NCBI GenBank assembly: GCA_964388485.1
Contig: CAYMAS010000004.1
Span: 1-64,000, forward strand
Origin: JBCDKH01 sp964388485
Lineage (GTDB): Bacteria > Planctomycetota > Phycisphaerae > Tepidisphaerales > Tepidisphaeraceae
Length of the DNA: 64,000 nucleotides
Direction of reading: 5' to 3'
Part shown: piece by piece, positions 51,801 to 61,124 of the stretch
Layout of the letters: each line of letters opens with the position of its first letter
Position numbering within the stretch: the first letter of the stretch is position 1
Notes under the pieces: generated by a model
Seen by the model: only the letters and a program-made list of their open reading frames with translations
Told to the model about the DNA's origin: nothing
Database searches by the model: none
Made by a program: the position numbers and the translations under genes

Positions 51801-53003
51801 TTACCGTCCCGCAGCAGCGGCATGTTCGATCGCTGCAATGAAGCCGTCGACCATGTTCGCTATCGTGAGCTTCTTCGTGGCCGCCCGGGCAGCGTTGTCG
51901 CCCAGCCTGTGGCGGAGGCCGGGCTCCTCAATGAGTCGCCTCAACGCAGCCGCAAGACTAACCGCGTCTCCTCGACGAAACAGCAGACCGTTCTCTTCGT
52001 GCACGATCACCCGTGCCTCTGGCGCATGGACGAGCATGTCGTAGTGCGTCACGACCGGCTTGCTATGAGCCATCGCATGCACCACCGCGAGACCGGCCTC
52101 GGCTGGCAGCACGACGGCTGTCGATGCGGCGAACCAAGGTGCCAGTGCCGGCTCGCCGTAAAGCGATCCGGGCATCTTGACGACGTCGGCCAGCTTGAGC
52201 CGCGCGATATCCGTAGCCAGCTGTTCCGGCCACCCGCTACCAATGAAGACGAGCCGAGGCGACATGCCCTCGTCTCGCAACGTCGCCGCCGCCTCCAGCA
52301 GCAGGTCCGCTCGCCGCTCCGGGGCGGCTCGGCTGATGAGCAGGAAGGTCGGGCGGTCGTGCAGGTCGTGCTGACGCTCGAAGGCCGCTTGTTCCAGCGG
52401 ATCGATGGCGTCACGGGCGACTATGGCCTCTTCTGTACCGAGCGTGTTGGTGGCGACGTAGACCTGATCCTTGCCAAAGCCTTGATGGACTAATCGTTCT
52501 GCAGTCATCGCGTCGTAGACGACTACGGCATGAGCCAGACGACCGATTGCGTTACGGATTCGCCGTCTGGTCGCCGTCTCGTGCTTGCCATAGCCGTGAC
52601 CCCAGAGCACGACGCCGAGCCCGTTCTTCCTCGCTCTCAAGAGCCCGGCGATCGACGAGAGATACTGCACATCCCACAAGAGCATCACGACGCGTCGATC
52701 GGCCGTGCTCCAGTCGCGGGCCGCTACGTGCCACTGATGCGGCTGAAGCGTCAGCGTCCGCCCGAGCAAGCCGTATCGACGCAGCGGCGCTGGGCTTCCG
52801 GCGAAATCGTCCGGCTGTGCGTTAGCCAGATTCGGCACCTCGCCGTAATGCAGATGGAAATCGATGTTACGCCGCCGAGCAAGTTCAGCGAAAACGGCCA
52901 CTCGATAAGGTGCCAGCGCCGGCTGCACCAGATCGACCCGGGTTGGCCGCGACAGACCGAACGACGGTGCTTCAGACAAACTCTCAGGAGAATTCACGTT
53001 CAT
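51801..53003 (-). CDS. Family 4 glycosyltransferase
   Basis: 400 residues. GT-B fold: VDLVQPALAPYRVAVFAEL at the N-terminus, GVVLWGHGYGKHE, VYVATNTLGTEE, RPTFLLISRAAPERRADLLLEA (nucleotide-binding start of the second domain) and VLPAEAGLAVVHAMAHSKPVV, the E-x7-E-like donor site. Both acceptor and sugar are unknown. It is convergent with the polymerase gene, 4 bp apart. Confidence 0.9.
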   Translation of the reverse strand: MNVNSPESLSEAPSFGLSRPTRVDLVQPALAPYRVAVFAELARRRNIDFHLHYGEVPNLANAQPDDFAGSPAPLRRYGLLGRTLTLQPHQWHVAARDWSTADRRVVMLLWDVQYLSSIAGLLRARKNGLGVVLWGHGYGKHETATRRRIRNAIGRLAHAVVVYDAMTAERLVHQGFGKDQVYVATNTLGTEEAIVARDAIDPLEQAAFERQHDLHDRPTFLLISRAAPERRADLLLEAAATLRDEGMSPRLVFIGSGWPEQLATDIARLKLADVVKMPGSLYGEPALAPWFAASTAVVLPAEAGLAVVHAMAHSKPVVTHYDMLVHAPEARVIVHEENGLLFRRGDAVSLAAALRRLIEEPGLRHRLGDNAARAATKKLTIANMVDGFIAAIEHAAAAGR

Positions 53004-53110
53004 CGAGTCGTCGGCCAGCTTTCTACAGAAATTCGATCAGCCTTGGGCAGGAGCATCATCGCATGTTAAAGGACGTGACGGGGAACGCCCCATAGGTTTA
53101 CCGCCTCATC

Positions 53111-54256
53111 ATGCCGGACGCACGCCCCATCGTTGTCAATGCCCTGTGCGTCGGGAGCGGCGGAAATGCGACGCTCGCCCAGGCACTTCCGAGCGAGTTC
53201 GCAAGTCTCGGGCGGCCATCGATTCTGCTGCTCACCGAGGGCCGATCGCTGCACCAGGAGATCGCCGGCTACTTCGGGAACAACCATCACGTTCGCATCG
53301 TGTGGGCCCCGTCGGATACGGCCAAGCGTTTGCCCCGGACGCTTTGGGAAAAGCGGGAGCTTCCGGAACTGCTGCGACGCGAGAACGCGTTGGCCTTGCT
53401 GCAGCTCAACGGCATGGTCGTCCCGGGGCTCGAGTGGCCGACGCTGGCGCATCTCGGCGACCCATGGCCCTATCTGCCGATTGCCTACACGTCGTGGAAG
53501 GATCACATCCTCGCTTTCGGCCGGCGGCGAGGGCACCGGATGGCAATCCGGCTGCCGTTCGTCAACGCCTCGTTCACGAGCCACTTCCTCCGCAGCCTGA
53601 TTGTCAAGGCCCACGGCCAGTCGGCGGCGACGATGCCGGTCTTCTACAACGGCGTGCCGGATCATCTGGTCGACGACGTCGAGGTCGTGCCGCTGGATGA
53701 GCGCGAACCGATGCTGCTGACCGTCAGCAACCTCAGCCCCTACAAGCGGCAGGCAATGATCATCAAGGCCCTGCCGCTTTTGCCGGAGACGCTCGACGGC
53801 AAGCCGCTCAAGTACCACATCGTGGGCTTCTGCGACCCGGTGTATCAGAAAGAGCTCGACGAACTCATCGCCAGCCTCGGCCTGCAGGATCGGGTCGTGA
53901 TGGAGGGACGCGTCAGTGCCGAGCGGCTGACGGAAGTCTACCGCACCGCCCGAGTGATGCCGTTCCTGAGCGTCTGCGAGTCGTTCGGCATCCCGATCAT
54001 CGAGGCGCAGAGCTACGGCCTGCCGACGGTCATTTCGAATCAGGCCGCGCTTCCCGAAGTCGCGGGAGATGGAGCGGTCGTCACCGATGCCGACACGCCC
54101 GAAGCCGCCGCCGAAGCGATCCAGAAGGCCCTCGAGCCCGATCCATTGCTCATCGAGCGTGGTCGGGAGAACGTCAAGCGGTTCCGCTGGCACGACACGG
54201 CCGCGGGCATGGTCGAGGAGATGGACCGGCTTGCGAGTCAGTTCACGCCAAGCTGA
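53111..54256 (+). CDS. Family 4 glycosyltransferase
   Basis: 381 residues, GT-B. N-terminal VVNALCVGSGGNATLAQAL; second domain LLTVSNLSPYKRQAMIIKAL and FLSVCESFGIPIIEAQSYGLPTV with the E-S-F-G-x-x-x-x-E donor site. It is divergent from the other GT4 gene (107 bp between). Its 3' end overlaps that of the convergent FkbM gene by 19 bp, a common result of tight packing. Confidence 0.92.
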   Translation: MPDARPIVVNALCVGSGGNATLAQALPSEFASLGRPSILLLTEGRSLHQEIAGYFGNNHHVRIVWAPSDTAKRLPRTLWEKRELPELLRRENALALLQLNGMVVPGLEWPTLAHLGDPWPYLPIAYTSWKDHILAFGRRRGHRMAIRLPFVNASFTSHFLRSLIVKAHGQSAATMPVFYNGVPDHLVDDVEVVPLDEREPMLLTVSNLSPYKRQAMIIKALPLLPETLDGKPLKYHIVGFCDPVYQKELDELIASLGLQDRVVMEGRVSAERLTEVYRTARVMPFLSVCESFGIPIIEAQSYGLPTVISNQAALPEVAGDGAVVTDADTPEAAAEAIQKALEPDPLLIERGRENVKRFRWHDTAAGMVEEMDRLASQFTPS

Positions 54257-55167
54257 AGCACCGGTGCAGCGGTGGCGACGTCGGCTTCATCGGTAGACGC
54301 AACGCAGTTGTTATCCGCCATCGCCGATGCTTCGCCAGGACGGAAGGTGCGCCAGGTGAAGGCGTCGCCGGATCGGGCCCAGCCGGCGACGTGGTATCCG
54401 AGATCCGTCAGCAGGGACAGCGACGTTTCGGCGCGATCCTGACCGTGCATGGCGAGAATCAGCCGCGGGTGGTGCTTGGCCAGCGTCTGTTGCGCACCGA
54501 GCAGAACCAGATGCTCGGCCCCTTCGGTATCGATCTTCATGACGTCCGGCGGCGGCAGGTCAGCAGGGCCGTCGATGCCGGCGGCTGTCTCGTCACCGGC
54601 GAGCAACGCGTCGAGCGTGACCTCGCGAACGTGCTCGACCAGCGGATCAAGACCACGCGCCTGCCGCCCTTCGCTCGCTTCGCCGCCACTGACGCGGGTC
54701 AGCACCGCTGAGCCGTCAGACTGGTCGTCCGTCTGCAGTTCCGTATCCCCGATCTGGTCGGACAAAGCGACTGGCAAGATGGTCATGCGGTCGCTGTCGG
54801 GCAGATTGAGGCGATTCTTCCTCAGGATCGGCAGGTTCGCGGCCATCGGCTCGAACGCCACGAGGCGGCTGACTGGCAGGTTGGAGAGCGTCCACCGCGC
54901 GTAGTAGCCGATGTTCGCCCCGATGTCGTAGAAGACGTCGCCGTCGCGGACGAGGTGCTGGAACAAGCCCAGCGGTCGGCCGTGGCCGAGGAAGCAGTTT
55001 TTGCCCAGCAACCAATGATGCCGCCGCAGCCCGAAGCTCAATGGACCGTCGACGTGCGACACCTGGCGGGTCAGCGTTACATCCGGAAGCCGGTGTACCA
55101 CCGCCCGAACCACGCTCCGCGTCACCTCGCCGCTCATCGCACCGCGGATCCCGTCGTAGAGGCTCAT
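54238..55167 (-). CDS. FkbM-family methyltransferase
   Basis: 309 residues. The SAM-binding Rossmann core is clear: DVFYDIGANIGYYARWTL, LVAFEPMAANLPILRKN, LPVALSDQIGDTEL, VMKIDTEGAEHLVLLGA and LAMHGQDRAE. FkbM enzymes O-methylate sugars or polyketides; in this locus a glycan is the likely acceptor. Its ATG overlaps the stop of the tandem glycosyltransferase gene. Confidence 0.9.
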   Translation of the reverse strand: MSLYDGIRGAMSGEVTRSVVRAVVHRLPDVTLTRQVSHVDGPLSFGLRRHHWLLGKNCFLGHGRPLGLFQHLVRDGDVFYDIGANIGYYARWTLSNLPVSRLVAFEPMAANLPILRKNRLNLPDSDRMTILPVALSDQIGDTELQTDDQSDGSAVLTRVSGGEASEGRQARGLDPLVEHVREVTLDALLAGDETAAGIDGPADLPPPDVMKIDTEGAEHLVLLGAQQTLAKHHPRLILAMHGQDRAETSLSLLTDLGYHVAGWARSGDAFTWRTFRPGEASAMADNNCVASTDEADVATAAPVLQLGVN

Positions 55168-57311
55168 GGTCGCACCTCACTCTGATCCGGCAAGGCAGAC
55201 GGCACGGAGCTTAAGGAGCGGGCGTCCTGCTCGTCGCGCTCGGCATAAACGAGTTCGGTATGCTTGGCGACACTAAGATACTCGTAAATCGCCAAAAGTC
55301 GGCAAAAGACGTAGCCCGCCTTGCCGTCCAGGAAACCGCCGCGGAAGACGTAGGCGTAGAGGAATCGCAACGTGGGCCGGAACGGCATCGACCGGGACAG
55401 GTTTTTGAGTCGCCGGCGACGGGACAACAGGTCGCCAATCTCGCCGCTGTCTTCGCTCTCACCTTGCTGGTGTTGGACGATTGCCTCCCAGTTGGAGTAG
55501 CGGTTGTGCTTCTCCATGAACGTGTGGATGTTGGGGAAGGCGAAGTGGAGCATGTCGTTGTCGAGGTAGCCGACCGGGCCGGTGGGCACGACGTGCTCGT
55601 GCACCTCGTTGTCGCCCGAGCCGGTGTTGCCGACATCCGTCAGTCGCTCGTACTCACCCCGGCCGCGGCGGATGAGGCGCAGGTTCCACGACGGGTAGTA
55701 GCCGCAGTGCTTGATCCACCGGCCCATGAAGATGAAGCGACGATTGACGTAGTGCCCGGCCATCGTGCTTTGGGCGGTCGCAACGCTCTGAACTTCTCGA
55801 GCGAGTTCGGGCGTGATCCACTCGTCGGCGTCGACGATGAGCACCCATTCGTTGGCCAGTGGTGCGTGGCGAAGGGTCCAATTTTTCTTCTTGGGCCAGC
55901 GTCCGTTCCACTCGAAGCTGATGACCTTGGCCCCGTATTCGCGGGCGATTTCCTGCGTCCGGTCGCTGCTGCCAGAGTCGACGACGACGACCTCGTCGGC
56001 CCACGTCAGGTGATCGAGACAGCGGGCGATGTTCGACTCTTCGTTGAGCGTCGGAATGACGACGCTGACCGGTGCCTTGCCCCTGCGGTCGCCGCCAAGA
56101 GGTTTTTGCTGCTCGTCGGCATCGTCCTCCCGCGGGGCCCCCTCATAGAGGACGTGGCCGATGCTCTCGGCGACGGACTCCCGCTCGAGCGCCACGCGTT
56201 TGACGGCCGGGCTCGGCACGGTGCCGGGAATGTCTCTGTTCGCCGGAACCGTATTCGGCTTGGGGCGGACGATGATGTCGCCTTCGGCCCGAGCCAAGCC
56301 TCCGGCCGTCGAGACGGTTCTGGCGGCATCCTCGGGCAGCCGGTCGTCTTCCGTGTTGGCGAAGTCGCCCTTGACGTCCTGCGGCAATGCTTCCTGCGTG
56401 ATCGAAGGCGGCAGCTGCTGCCGACGGCGACGCTGGTTGATGCGGGCGACTTCCCGGTACTTCGCCCGAATCAGCACCTCGTAGATGCTGATCATGTTCG
56501 ACAACTCGATGCCCGCCCGGCCATCGAGGATTCCGACGCGGATCACGAGCATGTAGACCATCCGCATCAGCCAAGGCAGGGGCACCTTCGGCAGGACACG
56601 GCTCTTGAGGAACCGCCGACGCTTCGTCTGGTCGCTGAGGAACCCGCCGACGCCCGGCCACGGCTCGGGGTTCTCGAACAATTCAAGCGCTTCGAGGGTG
56701 CTGTAGCGGTTGTGCTTGGCGAAGAAGTGCTCGAGTCCGCGGCGGTCCTCGTGGATGAGCAGCAGCGACTTGTCGAGAAAGCCGGTCTGACCTTGGCAGA
56801 CCATGTGCTCGTGGACACGTCGATCCTCGTACCGGCAGAGCCCGCGGCGGAAGAAGCGAAGGTTCCAGCTCGGATAGTACCCACAGTGCCAGATCTTCTT
56901 GCCGGCGAAAACGAAGACGCGGTTGAGGTAGTAGCCGATCGAACCGTCCGGCCCGGCCTCCTTCTTCGACAGCTCGATCAACTCGTCCCGCAACGGCACC
57001 CCGACCGCCTCGTCCGCGTCGACGATCAGAATCCACGGCGACTCGAAGGGCAGGTTGTCCAGCGCCCAGTTCTTCTGCCTCGCGTAACCCTCCCAAGCGT
57101 GCTCGACGACCGTCGCACCCCAATTCCGGGCAATCTCCATGGTCCTGTCGGTGCTGCCGGAGTCGACAACGAAAACGCGGTGCACCCAGCCGCCTTCGAG
57201 CGTCTTGAGCGTGTGCGGGAGGTTCTGCTCCTCGTTGAAGGTCTGGATGAGGACGTCGATCAACGGTCTGTGGCTCGCGGAGGTCGAATCGGGAGGGAGT
57301 CGGGGCGGCAA
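55164..57311 (-). CDS. Tandem family 2 glycosyltransferase (two WaaE-like domains in one protein)
   Basis: 715 residues. Domain one, about 17-310: LIDVLIQTFNEEQNLPHTL, VFVVDSGSTDRTMEIA, WILIVDADEAV, IWHCGYYPSWNLRFFRRG. A Pro/Asp-rich linker of about 100 residues follows, then domain two, about 420-700: VSVVIPTLNEESNIARCL, EVVVVDSGSSDRTQEIA, WVLIVDADEWI, IKHCGYYPSWNLRLIRRG. Both keep D-x-D and the WaaE-type HNRYS ending, so both may be active and add two sugars in turn. TTG 57311 is the only suitable start. Confidence 0.9.
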   Translation of the reverse strand: MPPRLPPDSTSASHRPLIDVLIQTFNEEQNLPHTLKTLEGGWVHRVFVVDSGSTDRTMEIARNWGATVVEHAWEGYARQKNWALDNLPFESPWILIVDADEAVGVPLRDELIELSKKEAGPDGSIGYYLNRVFVFAGKKIWHCGYYPSWNLRFFRRGLCRYEDRRVHEHMVCQGQTGFLDKSLLLIHEDRRGLEHFFAKHNRYSTLEALELFENPEPWPGVGGFLSDQTKRRRFLKSRVLPKVPLPWLMRMVYMLVIRVGILDGRAGIELSNMISIYEVLIRAKYREVARINQRRRRQQLPPSITQEALPQDVKGDFANTEDDRLPEDAARTVSTAGGLARAEGDIIVRPKPNTVPANRDIPGTVPSPAVKRVALERESVAESIGHVLYEGAPREDDADEQQKPLGGDRRGKAPVSVVIPTLNEESNIARCLDHLTWADEVVVVDSGSSDRTQEIAREYGAKVISFEWNGRWPKKKNWTLRHAPLANEWVLIVDADEWITPELAREVQSVATAQSTMAGHYVNRRFIFMGRWIKHCGYYPSWNLRLIRRGRGEYERLTDVGNTGSGDNEVHEHVVPTGPVGYLDNDMLHFAFPNIHTFMEKHNRYSNWEAIVQHQQGESEDSGEIGDLLSRRRRLKNLSRSMPFRPTLRFLYAYVFRGGFLDGKAGYVFCRLLAIYEYLSVAKHTELVYAERDEQDARSLSSVPSALPDQSEVRP

Positions 57312-57368
57312 CCCTACCGCATCGGCCGGCCGGGTGCCGGTCGAGGTGCGTTATGAGCTAGATCGACC

Positions 57369-58559
57369 TCAAGCGTCAGCCGATGAAGTGGCCCGCTGTT
57401 CATCCCGCTGCTTCGTCGTCTCCACGAATGCCACGACGTCGTCCGAGACGAGCCCGTGCTGCGATGCATGCTCCGCCATCGCTGCAGTGTCGTCGGCAAA
57501 GAGGGCCGGGACGTTCATCGACTGCAGATCCCGCATCGCCTGATCCGCCCCGGCATAACGATCACTCGAGTCCACCTCACGCAGGTACACCGCCTCAATC
57601 CGACCTGCCGCCCTTTTGGCGACATCGCGATAGATCTCGGCATCGTGCTGGCCCGTATCGCCGATGAGGACGAACGTCTTGTCCGGGTAAAGCTCCAGCA
57701 ACTCGCGGACGCGACACAGCTTGTGCTGGCTGTGCGTGCCTTTGAAAAGCTGCCGGTTCGTCAGGCCCAGGTCCCGCATCATGATTGGCCCCGGCGGGAT
57801 GTCGTTGATCCGAAGGAACAAGCGGATGATGTCGTAGACGTTCCACATCGAGCTCGTCAGGTAGAACATCGCCCCGTCGTCGATGCCATCGTCCTTCTTC
57901 AGCAGCGACTCGTAGAACGCCCCGACGCCAGGAAAGGCGACGCGGTCGTAGGCGTTATTAAGGACCGTGTTGGCAACCATGCGGACCAGGCTCGTCGCCT
58001 CAGTCTGCATCACCGTGTCGTCCACGTCGCTGACGACGATGCGGCCCACGCCCGGTGCCGGGACGTGAACGGTCGACTCAAAGGTCTTTTTGTCGAACTC
58101 GCCGTACCGCGAAGGCAGGCCGACAATTCGGCCCGTGAACGAGCTCGCCCCGACAGGAAAGGGCTCGCCGTCAGACGAGAAGGTGGCGGTGAAGAAGCCT
58201 TCCTCGTTGCTCTGCGTCTCGACCGTCTGCCCCGCGTACTCAAGTTCGACGGTCCCGCCAGAGACTTCGTCGGTTTCGATCAGCCGATAGGCACGGACGA
58301 TGTTCTCCCATCGAGAATCGTCAGCGGTCGGCGGATCAGTCTGCTCGTCTTCCAGTAACCGTCCGCTGATCGTGACGTGCTGCGTGGTGCCGTAGCTGCG
58401 GTAGAGCTGAAGGTTGACCGGGTCGGTCAGGCCGAGTCGGTGCTTGAGGCCTTTGCGGAAGTCGTCGAATCGAGACTCGACGGCGGTTCCGACGACGGCG
58501 AGCTGTTTTTGCCAGCCGGAGAGGGGTTCGCTCTTGCACGGATCGGTTTCTGAGGCCAT
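57369..58559 (-). CDS. App1-family phosphatase (DUF2183)
   Basis: 396 residues. A beta-rich N-terminal part (VTISGRLLEDEQ, GTVELEYAGQTVET, FTATFSSDGEPF) precedes the App1 HAD-like domain: RIVVSDVDDTVMQTEATS with the nucleophile Asp pair, FPGVGAFYESLL, FYLTSSMWNVYDII, and FVLIGDTGQHDAEIY. Yeast App1 is a phosphatidate phosphatase; bacterial roles are unknown. ATG 58559 is used. It sits between the glycosyltransferase and FkbM genes, so a lipid-linked substrate is conceivable. Confidence 0.9.
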   Translation of the reverse strand: MASETDPCKSEPLSGWQKQLAVVGTAVESRFDDFRKGLKHRLGLTDPVNLQLYRSYGTTQHVTISGRLLEDEQTDPPTADDSRWENIVRAYRLIETDEVSGGTVELEYAGQTVETQSNEEGFFTATFSSDGEPFPVGASSFTGRIVGLPSRYGEFDKKTFESTVHVPAPGVGRIVVSDVDDTVMQTEATSLVRMVANTVLNNAYDRVAFPGVGAFYESLLKKDDGIDDGAMFYLTSSMWNVYDIIRLFLRINDIPPGPIMMRDLGLTNRQLFKGTHSQHKLCRVRELLELYPDKTFVLIGDTGQHDAEIYRDVAKRAAGRIEAVYLREVDSSDRYAGADQAMRDLQSMNVPALFADDTAAMAEHASQHGLVSDDVVAFVETTKQRDEQRATSSADA

Positions 58560-58587
58560 GAAGCCAACGTACCGACGGGTCTGCGTC

Positions 58588-59451
58588 TCAAGAACGTTCG
58601 AACAGCAGATTCACTTGCCGATCCAGGTCGTCCAACGCCTCGGGCGACTCAATCGCCTGCAAGTGTCCCGCTGCCCACGACCGGACGCGGGAGCAACGCC
58701 ACGACGGCGACACCTCCAGGAACGTCCGCCAGACGTCGCCCGGCCGGTGACCGCTACGAGCGTCGGCCGGCGGGTTGTGCTCCAGGACGATCCGCGGCGG
58801 CACCTCCGCTTCAAGCCACCGCGTCATGCCCCGCACCGCCATCGGCTCGCCGCCCTCGAGGTCGAGCTTCACCACGTCCGGCACCCCATCGATCACCTCG
58901 TCTGCCCGCACCGCCTCGACGTCGTACAACTCCGACGGAGCGCCTTCCAACGCGAAGCGGGACGTTTCGCCATGATTTCGGCCGTCGCCGGACGGATGGT
59001 GCAGCGTCAGCCATTCCGCCTGATCAGACAGAGCCAGCGGATGAACGCGGACCTGCTCGCTCAGGCCGTTGCGGCGTAAGTTGGCGGTCAGCCGCGCACG
59101 ATTGGTCGGATCCGGCTCGAAGGCATCGACCCGGCCGGTCGAGCCGACGCGTCGCATTGCCCGGCAGGTGAAGTAGCCCAGGTTCGCCCCGCCGTCGACG
59201 AAATGACTGCCAGGCCGCAGAAGCTTGGCGAGCAGGCGATCCGTGTCCCGCTCATAGAGCCCGCAGGCCATGGCGACGTCGGGGTAGGTCGCGAGGTCGA
59301 GGTCGAGCCGATTGCCGAGGCCGTCATCGTAAATGCCCCGCCACGACGCCTTTGGCATGAGCATTCGGGCCAGTCTCGCCAGCCGAAACCCACCCCGCTC
59401 GGTCGGTGCGACGGCCGCATAGCGGCGGAGGGCGACAAGTCCGAGCTGCAT
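58588..59451 (-). CDS. FkbM-family methyltransferase
   Basis: 287 residues. SAM-binding core: SHFVDGGANLGYFTCRAM, GRVDAFEPDPTNRARLTANL, VHPLALSDQAEWLTL and VVKLDLEGGEPMAVRGM. It is the second FkbM enzyme of the glycan locus; the two differ clearly in sequence and so probably methylate different positions. It lies 28 bp upstream of the App1 gene on the same strand, so they may be co-transcribed. Confidence 0.9.
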   Translation of the reverse strand: MQLGLVALRRYAAVAPTERGGFRLARLARMLMPKASWRGIYDDGLGNRLDLDLATYPDVAMACGLYERDTDRLLAKLLRPGSHFVDGGANLGYFTCRAMRRVGSTGRVDAFEPDPTNRARLTANLRRNGLSEQVRVHPLALSDQAEWLTLHHPSGDGRNHGETSRFALEGAPSELYDVEAVRADEVIDGVPDVVKLDLEGGEPMAVRGMTRWLEAEVPPRIVLEHNPPADARSGHRPGDVWRTFLEVSPSWRCSRVRSWAAGHLQAIESPEALDDLDRQVNLLFERS

Positions 59452-59529
59452 CGGGCGACTGTAGAGCGTGCCGATTCTGTGGCAGCTTTCTCGCAGCTTG
59501 CGTGTGAAAGAACCGACCGGTGACGTCTC

Positions 59530-60036
59530 ATGAAGGTCTCGCTAAACTCCCGCACGATGCAGAGCACGCTGCCGCCCAAAACTCAGCATGGCAGCGGCTA
59601 CGAGCAGTCGAGCGTCCGCCAATTCACCGTCTTTCTCGAGAACCGCGTTGGAAAGATGGCGTTGCTGCTCAACAAATTTGAAGAAGCCGGCCTGCGGATC
59701 TGTGCCTTCAGCATCGACGAGTCGACCGACATCTCGCTCATGCGGCTCATCGCCAGCGACCCCGAGGACGCGCGGCAGTGTCTGCGGGATAACGACTTCT
59801 CGTTCAGCGAGACGCGGGTGCTGGCCGTCGAGATCCCAGAGGCGACGCGGGTGCCGATGATCAACGTCGCCCAGGCCCTGCTGGCGGCGGAGGTGAACAT
59901 CCACTACGCCTACCCGCTGCTGCGAAGCCACAAGGAGCCGGCCATCGCGATCTATGTCGACGACATCGTCTTCGCGGAGCGGATTTTGCTCGGCAAGCAA
60001 TTCCGCATCCTCGGCGAGTCCGACCTGCGGAAGTGA
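59530..60036 (+). CDS. ACT-domain regulatory protein
   Basis: 168 residues with two ACT-like repeats: FTVFLENRVGKMALLLNKF followed by GLRICAFSIDES, then TRVLAVEIPEATRVPMINVA and VNIHYAYPLLRSH. Tandem ACT proteins bind amino acids and regulate enzymes. ATG 59530 is used; ATG 59557 would shorten the tail before the first domain. It is divergent from the FkbM gene. Confidence 0.85.
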   Translation: MKVSLNSRTMQSTLPPKTQHGSGYEQSSVRQFTVFLENRVGKMALLLNKFEEAGLRICAFSIDESTDISLMRLIASDPEDARQCLRDNDFSFSETRVLAVEIPEATRVPMINVAQALLAAEVNIHYAYPLLRSHKEPAIAIYVDDIVFAERILLGKQFRILGESDLRK

Positions 60037-60118
60037 CGTCGCAGGCGATTCATCTTCGCCATCTTGACGACCCGTGCTAGAGAACCAGCGGCTGCAGGTC
60101 CGATAGGACCAGTACCCG

Positions 60119-61105
60119 ATGGACGCGCCGCGTGATCCAGCTACTCCTGCCGTCCCAGCGACGGTGAACCTTCACGGGCACCTCGTCGGGCTTCGCGTGG
60201 AGCATCCGCTGCTCCGACCGACCGCCGCAGCGATCTTAAAGCGTTTGGCGGAGCCTGATCCTCCGTTCAAGCCGGCCGTCAGCGGTCAGATTCTGCCCTA
60301 CGACCTCGACAGCGTCTCGCGGCACCTGAGCAACGGTGCGACGCCCGTGCTGCCGGGCGAGGCGGGGTATCATCCGCTGAGCGAGCTTTACGCGACGCCG
60401 GAGCGGGATCGGTGGTGGTTGGTGGACGAGCGTTGGGGGCTGTGCGAGGTCGATCTGGTACGCGGGACCTGGCGAGCGTTCGTGGTGCCGGAGCCGAGCC
60501 TGACAATCGGCCGATTGTTCGAGTCGACGATGTGGTGGCCCGCAGCTCAGCTGCTGCGGCATCACGGGCTGCACCTGCTGCCAGCGACGGCATTGGAGCG
60601 TACCGACGGCCGACGACGCGGCGGCGTGCTGGTCCTCGCAAACGCTGACCTGTCCCGCGAGCGGGCGGCATGGACGCAGCGAGGGGCGACCGTGCTCGGT
60701 CGGTACTGGTCGGCGTTGCGGATCGAAGGCGACGGCCGTGCGACGTTGTTGCCGATGCCGGCGATGATCGATGAACAGCCCACGGCGCCGCTGCGGGCGA
60801 CTGTCTCGAAACACAACGTCCCGATCGTCAGCCGGCCAACGCGGCCGTGCCCGCTCAATGACGTCCTGATCGCCCAGACGCCTCGCGTCCACCGGCCCAG
60901 CATCAGCCCGTTGGCCACCCGCGATGCCGAACGGTTGCTTGGGGGCATCTGGCCCATCGCCCACTGCGGCAAGACGAAGAACACGATGCCCGAGTTCCTG
61001 TCACGGTCGATCACCACGTACAAGCTGCGGCTTGACCGACGCGGGACCGGCTTGAGCGACCTGCTCCTGGGCCCCGCTCCACGTCCGATGAAGCGGGCCG
61101 CGTGA
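60119..61105 (+). CDS. HprK-like protein lacking a P-loop
   Basis: 328 residues. Segments such as RDRWWLVDERWGLCEVDLVR, LTIGRLFESTMWWPAAQLL, HGLHLLPATALERTDG and RGGVLVLANADLSRERAAW follow the order seen in HPr kinase-like proteins of planctomycetes (a beta domain, then a hydrophobic W-W-P-A segment before the kinase). The ATP loop G-x-x-x-x-G-K-S/T is absent where RGGVLVLAN is followed by ADLSRER. It may therefore be a non-catalytic relative; the family call is uncertain. Confidence 0.55.
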   Translation: MDAPRDPATPAVPATVNLHGHLVGLRVEHPLLRPTAAAILKRLAEPDPPFKPAVSGQILPYDLDSVSRHLSNGATPVLPGEAGYHPLSELYATPERDRWWLVDERWGLCEVDLVRGTWRAFVVPEPSLTIGRLFESTMWWPAAQLLRHHGLHLLPATALERTDGRRRGGVLVLANADLSRERAAWTQRGATVLGRYWSALRIEGDGRATLLPMPAMIDEQPTAPLRATVSKHNVPIVSRPTRPCPLNDVLIAQTPRVHRPSISPLATRDAERLLGGIWPIAHCGKTKNTMPEFLSRSITTYKLRLDRRGTGLSDLLLGPAPRPMKRAA

Positions 61106-61124
61106 AGCGGCTACAGACCACCAC

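Noticed and set aside
55260..57356. Plus-strand ORF of 698 codons
   Set aside because: Antisense to the tandem glycosyltransferase; both GT2 domains on the minus strand carry full motifs.
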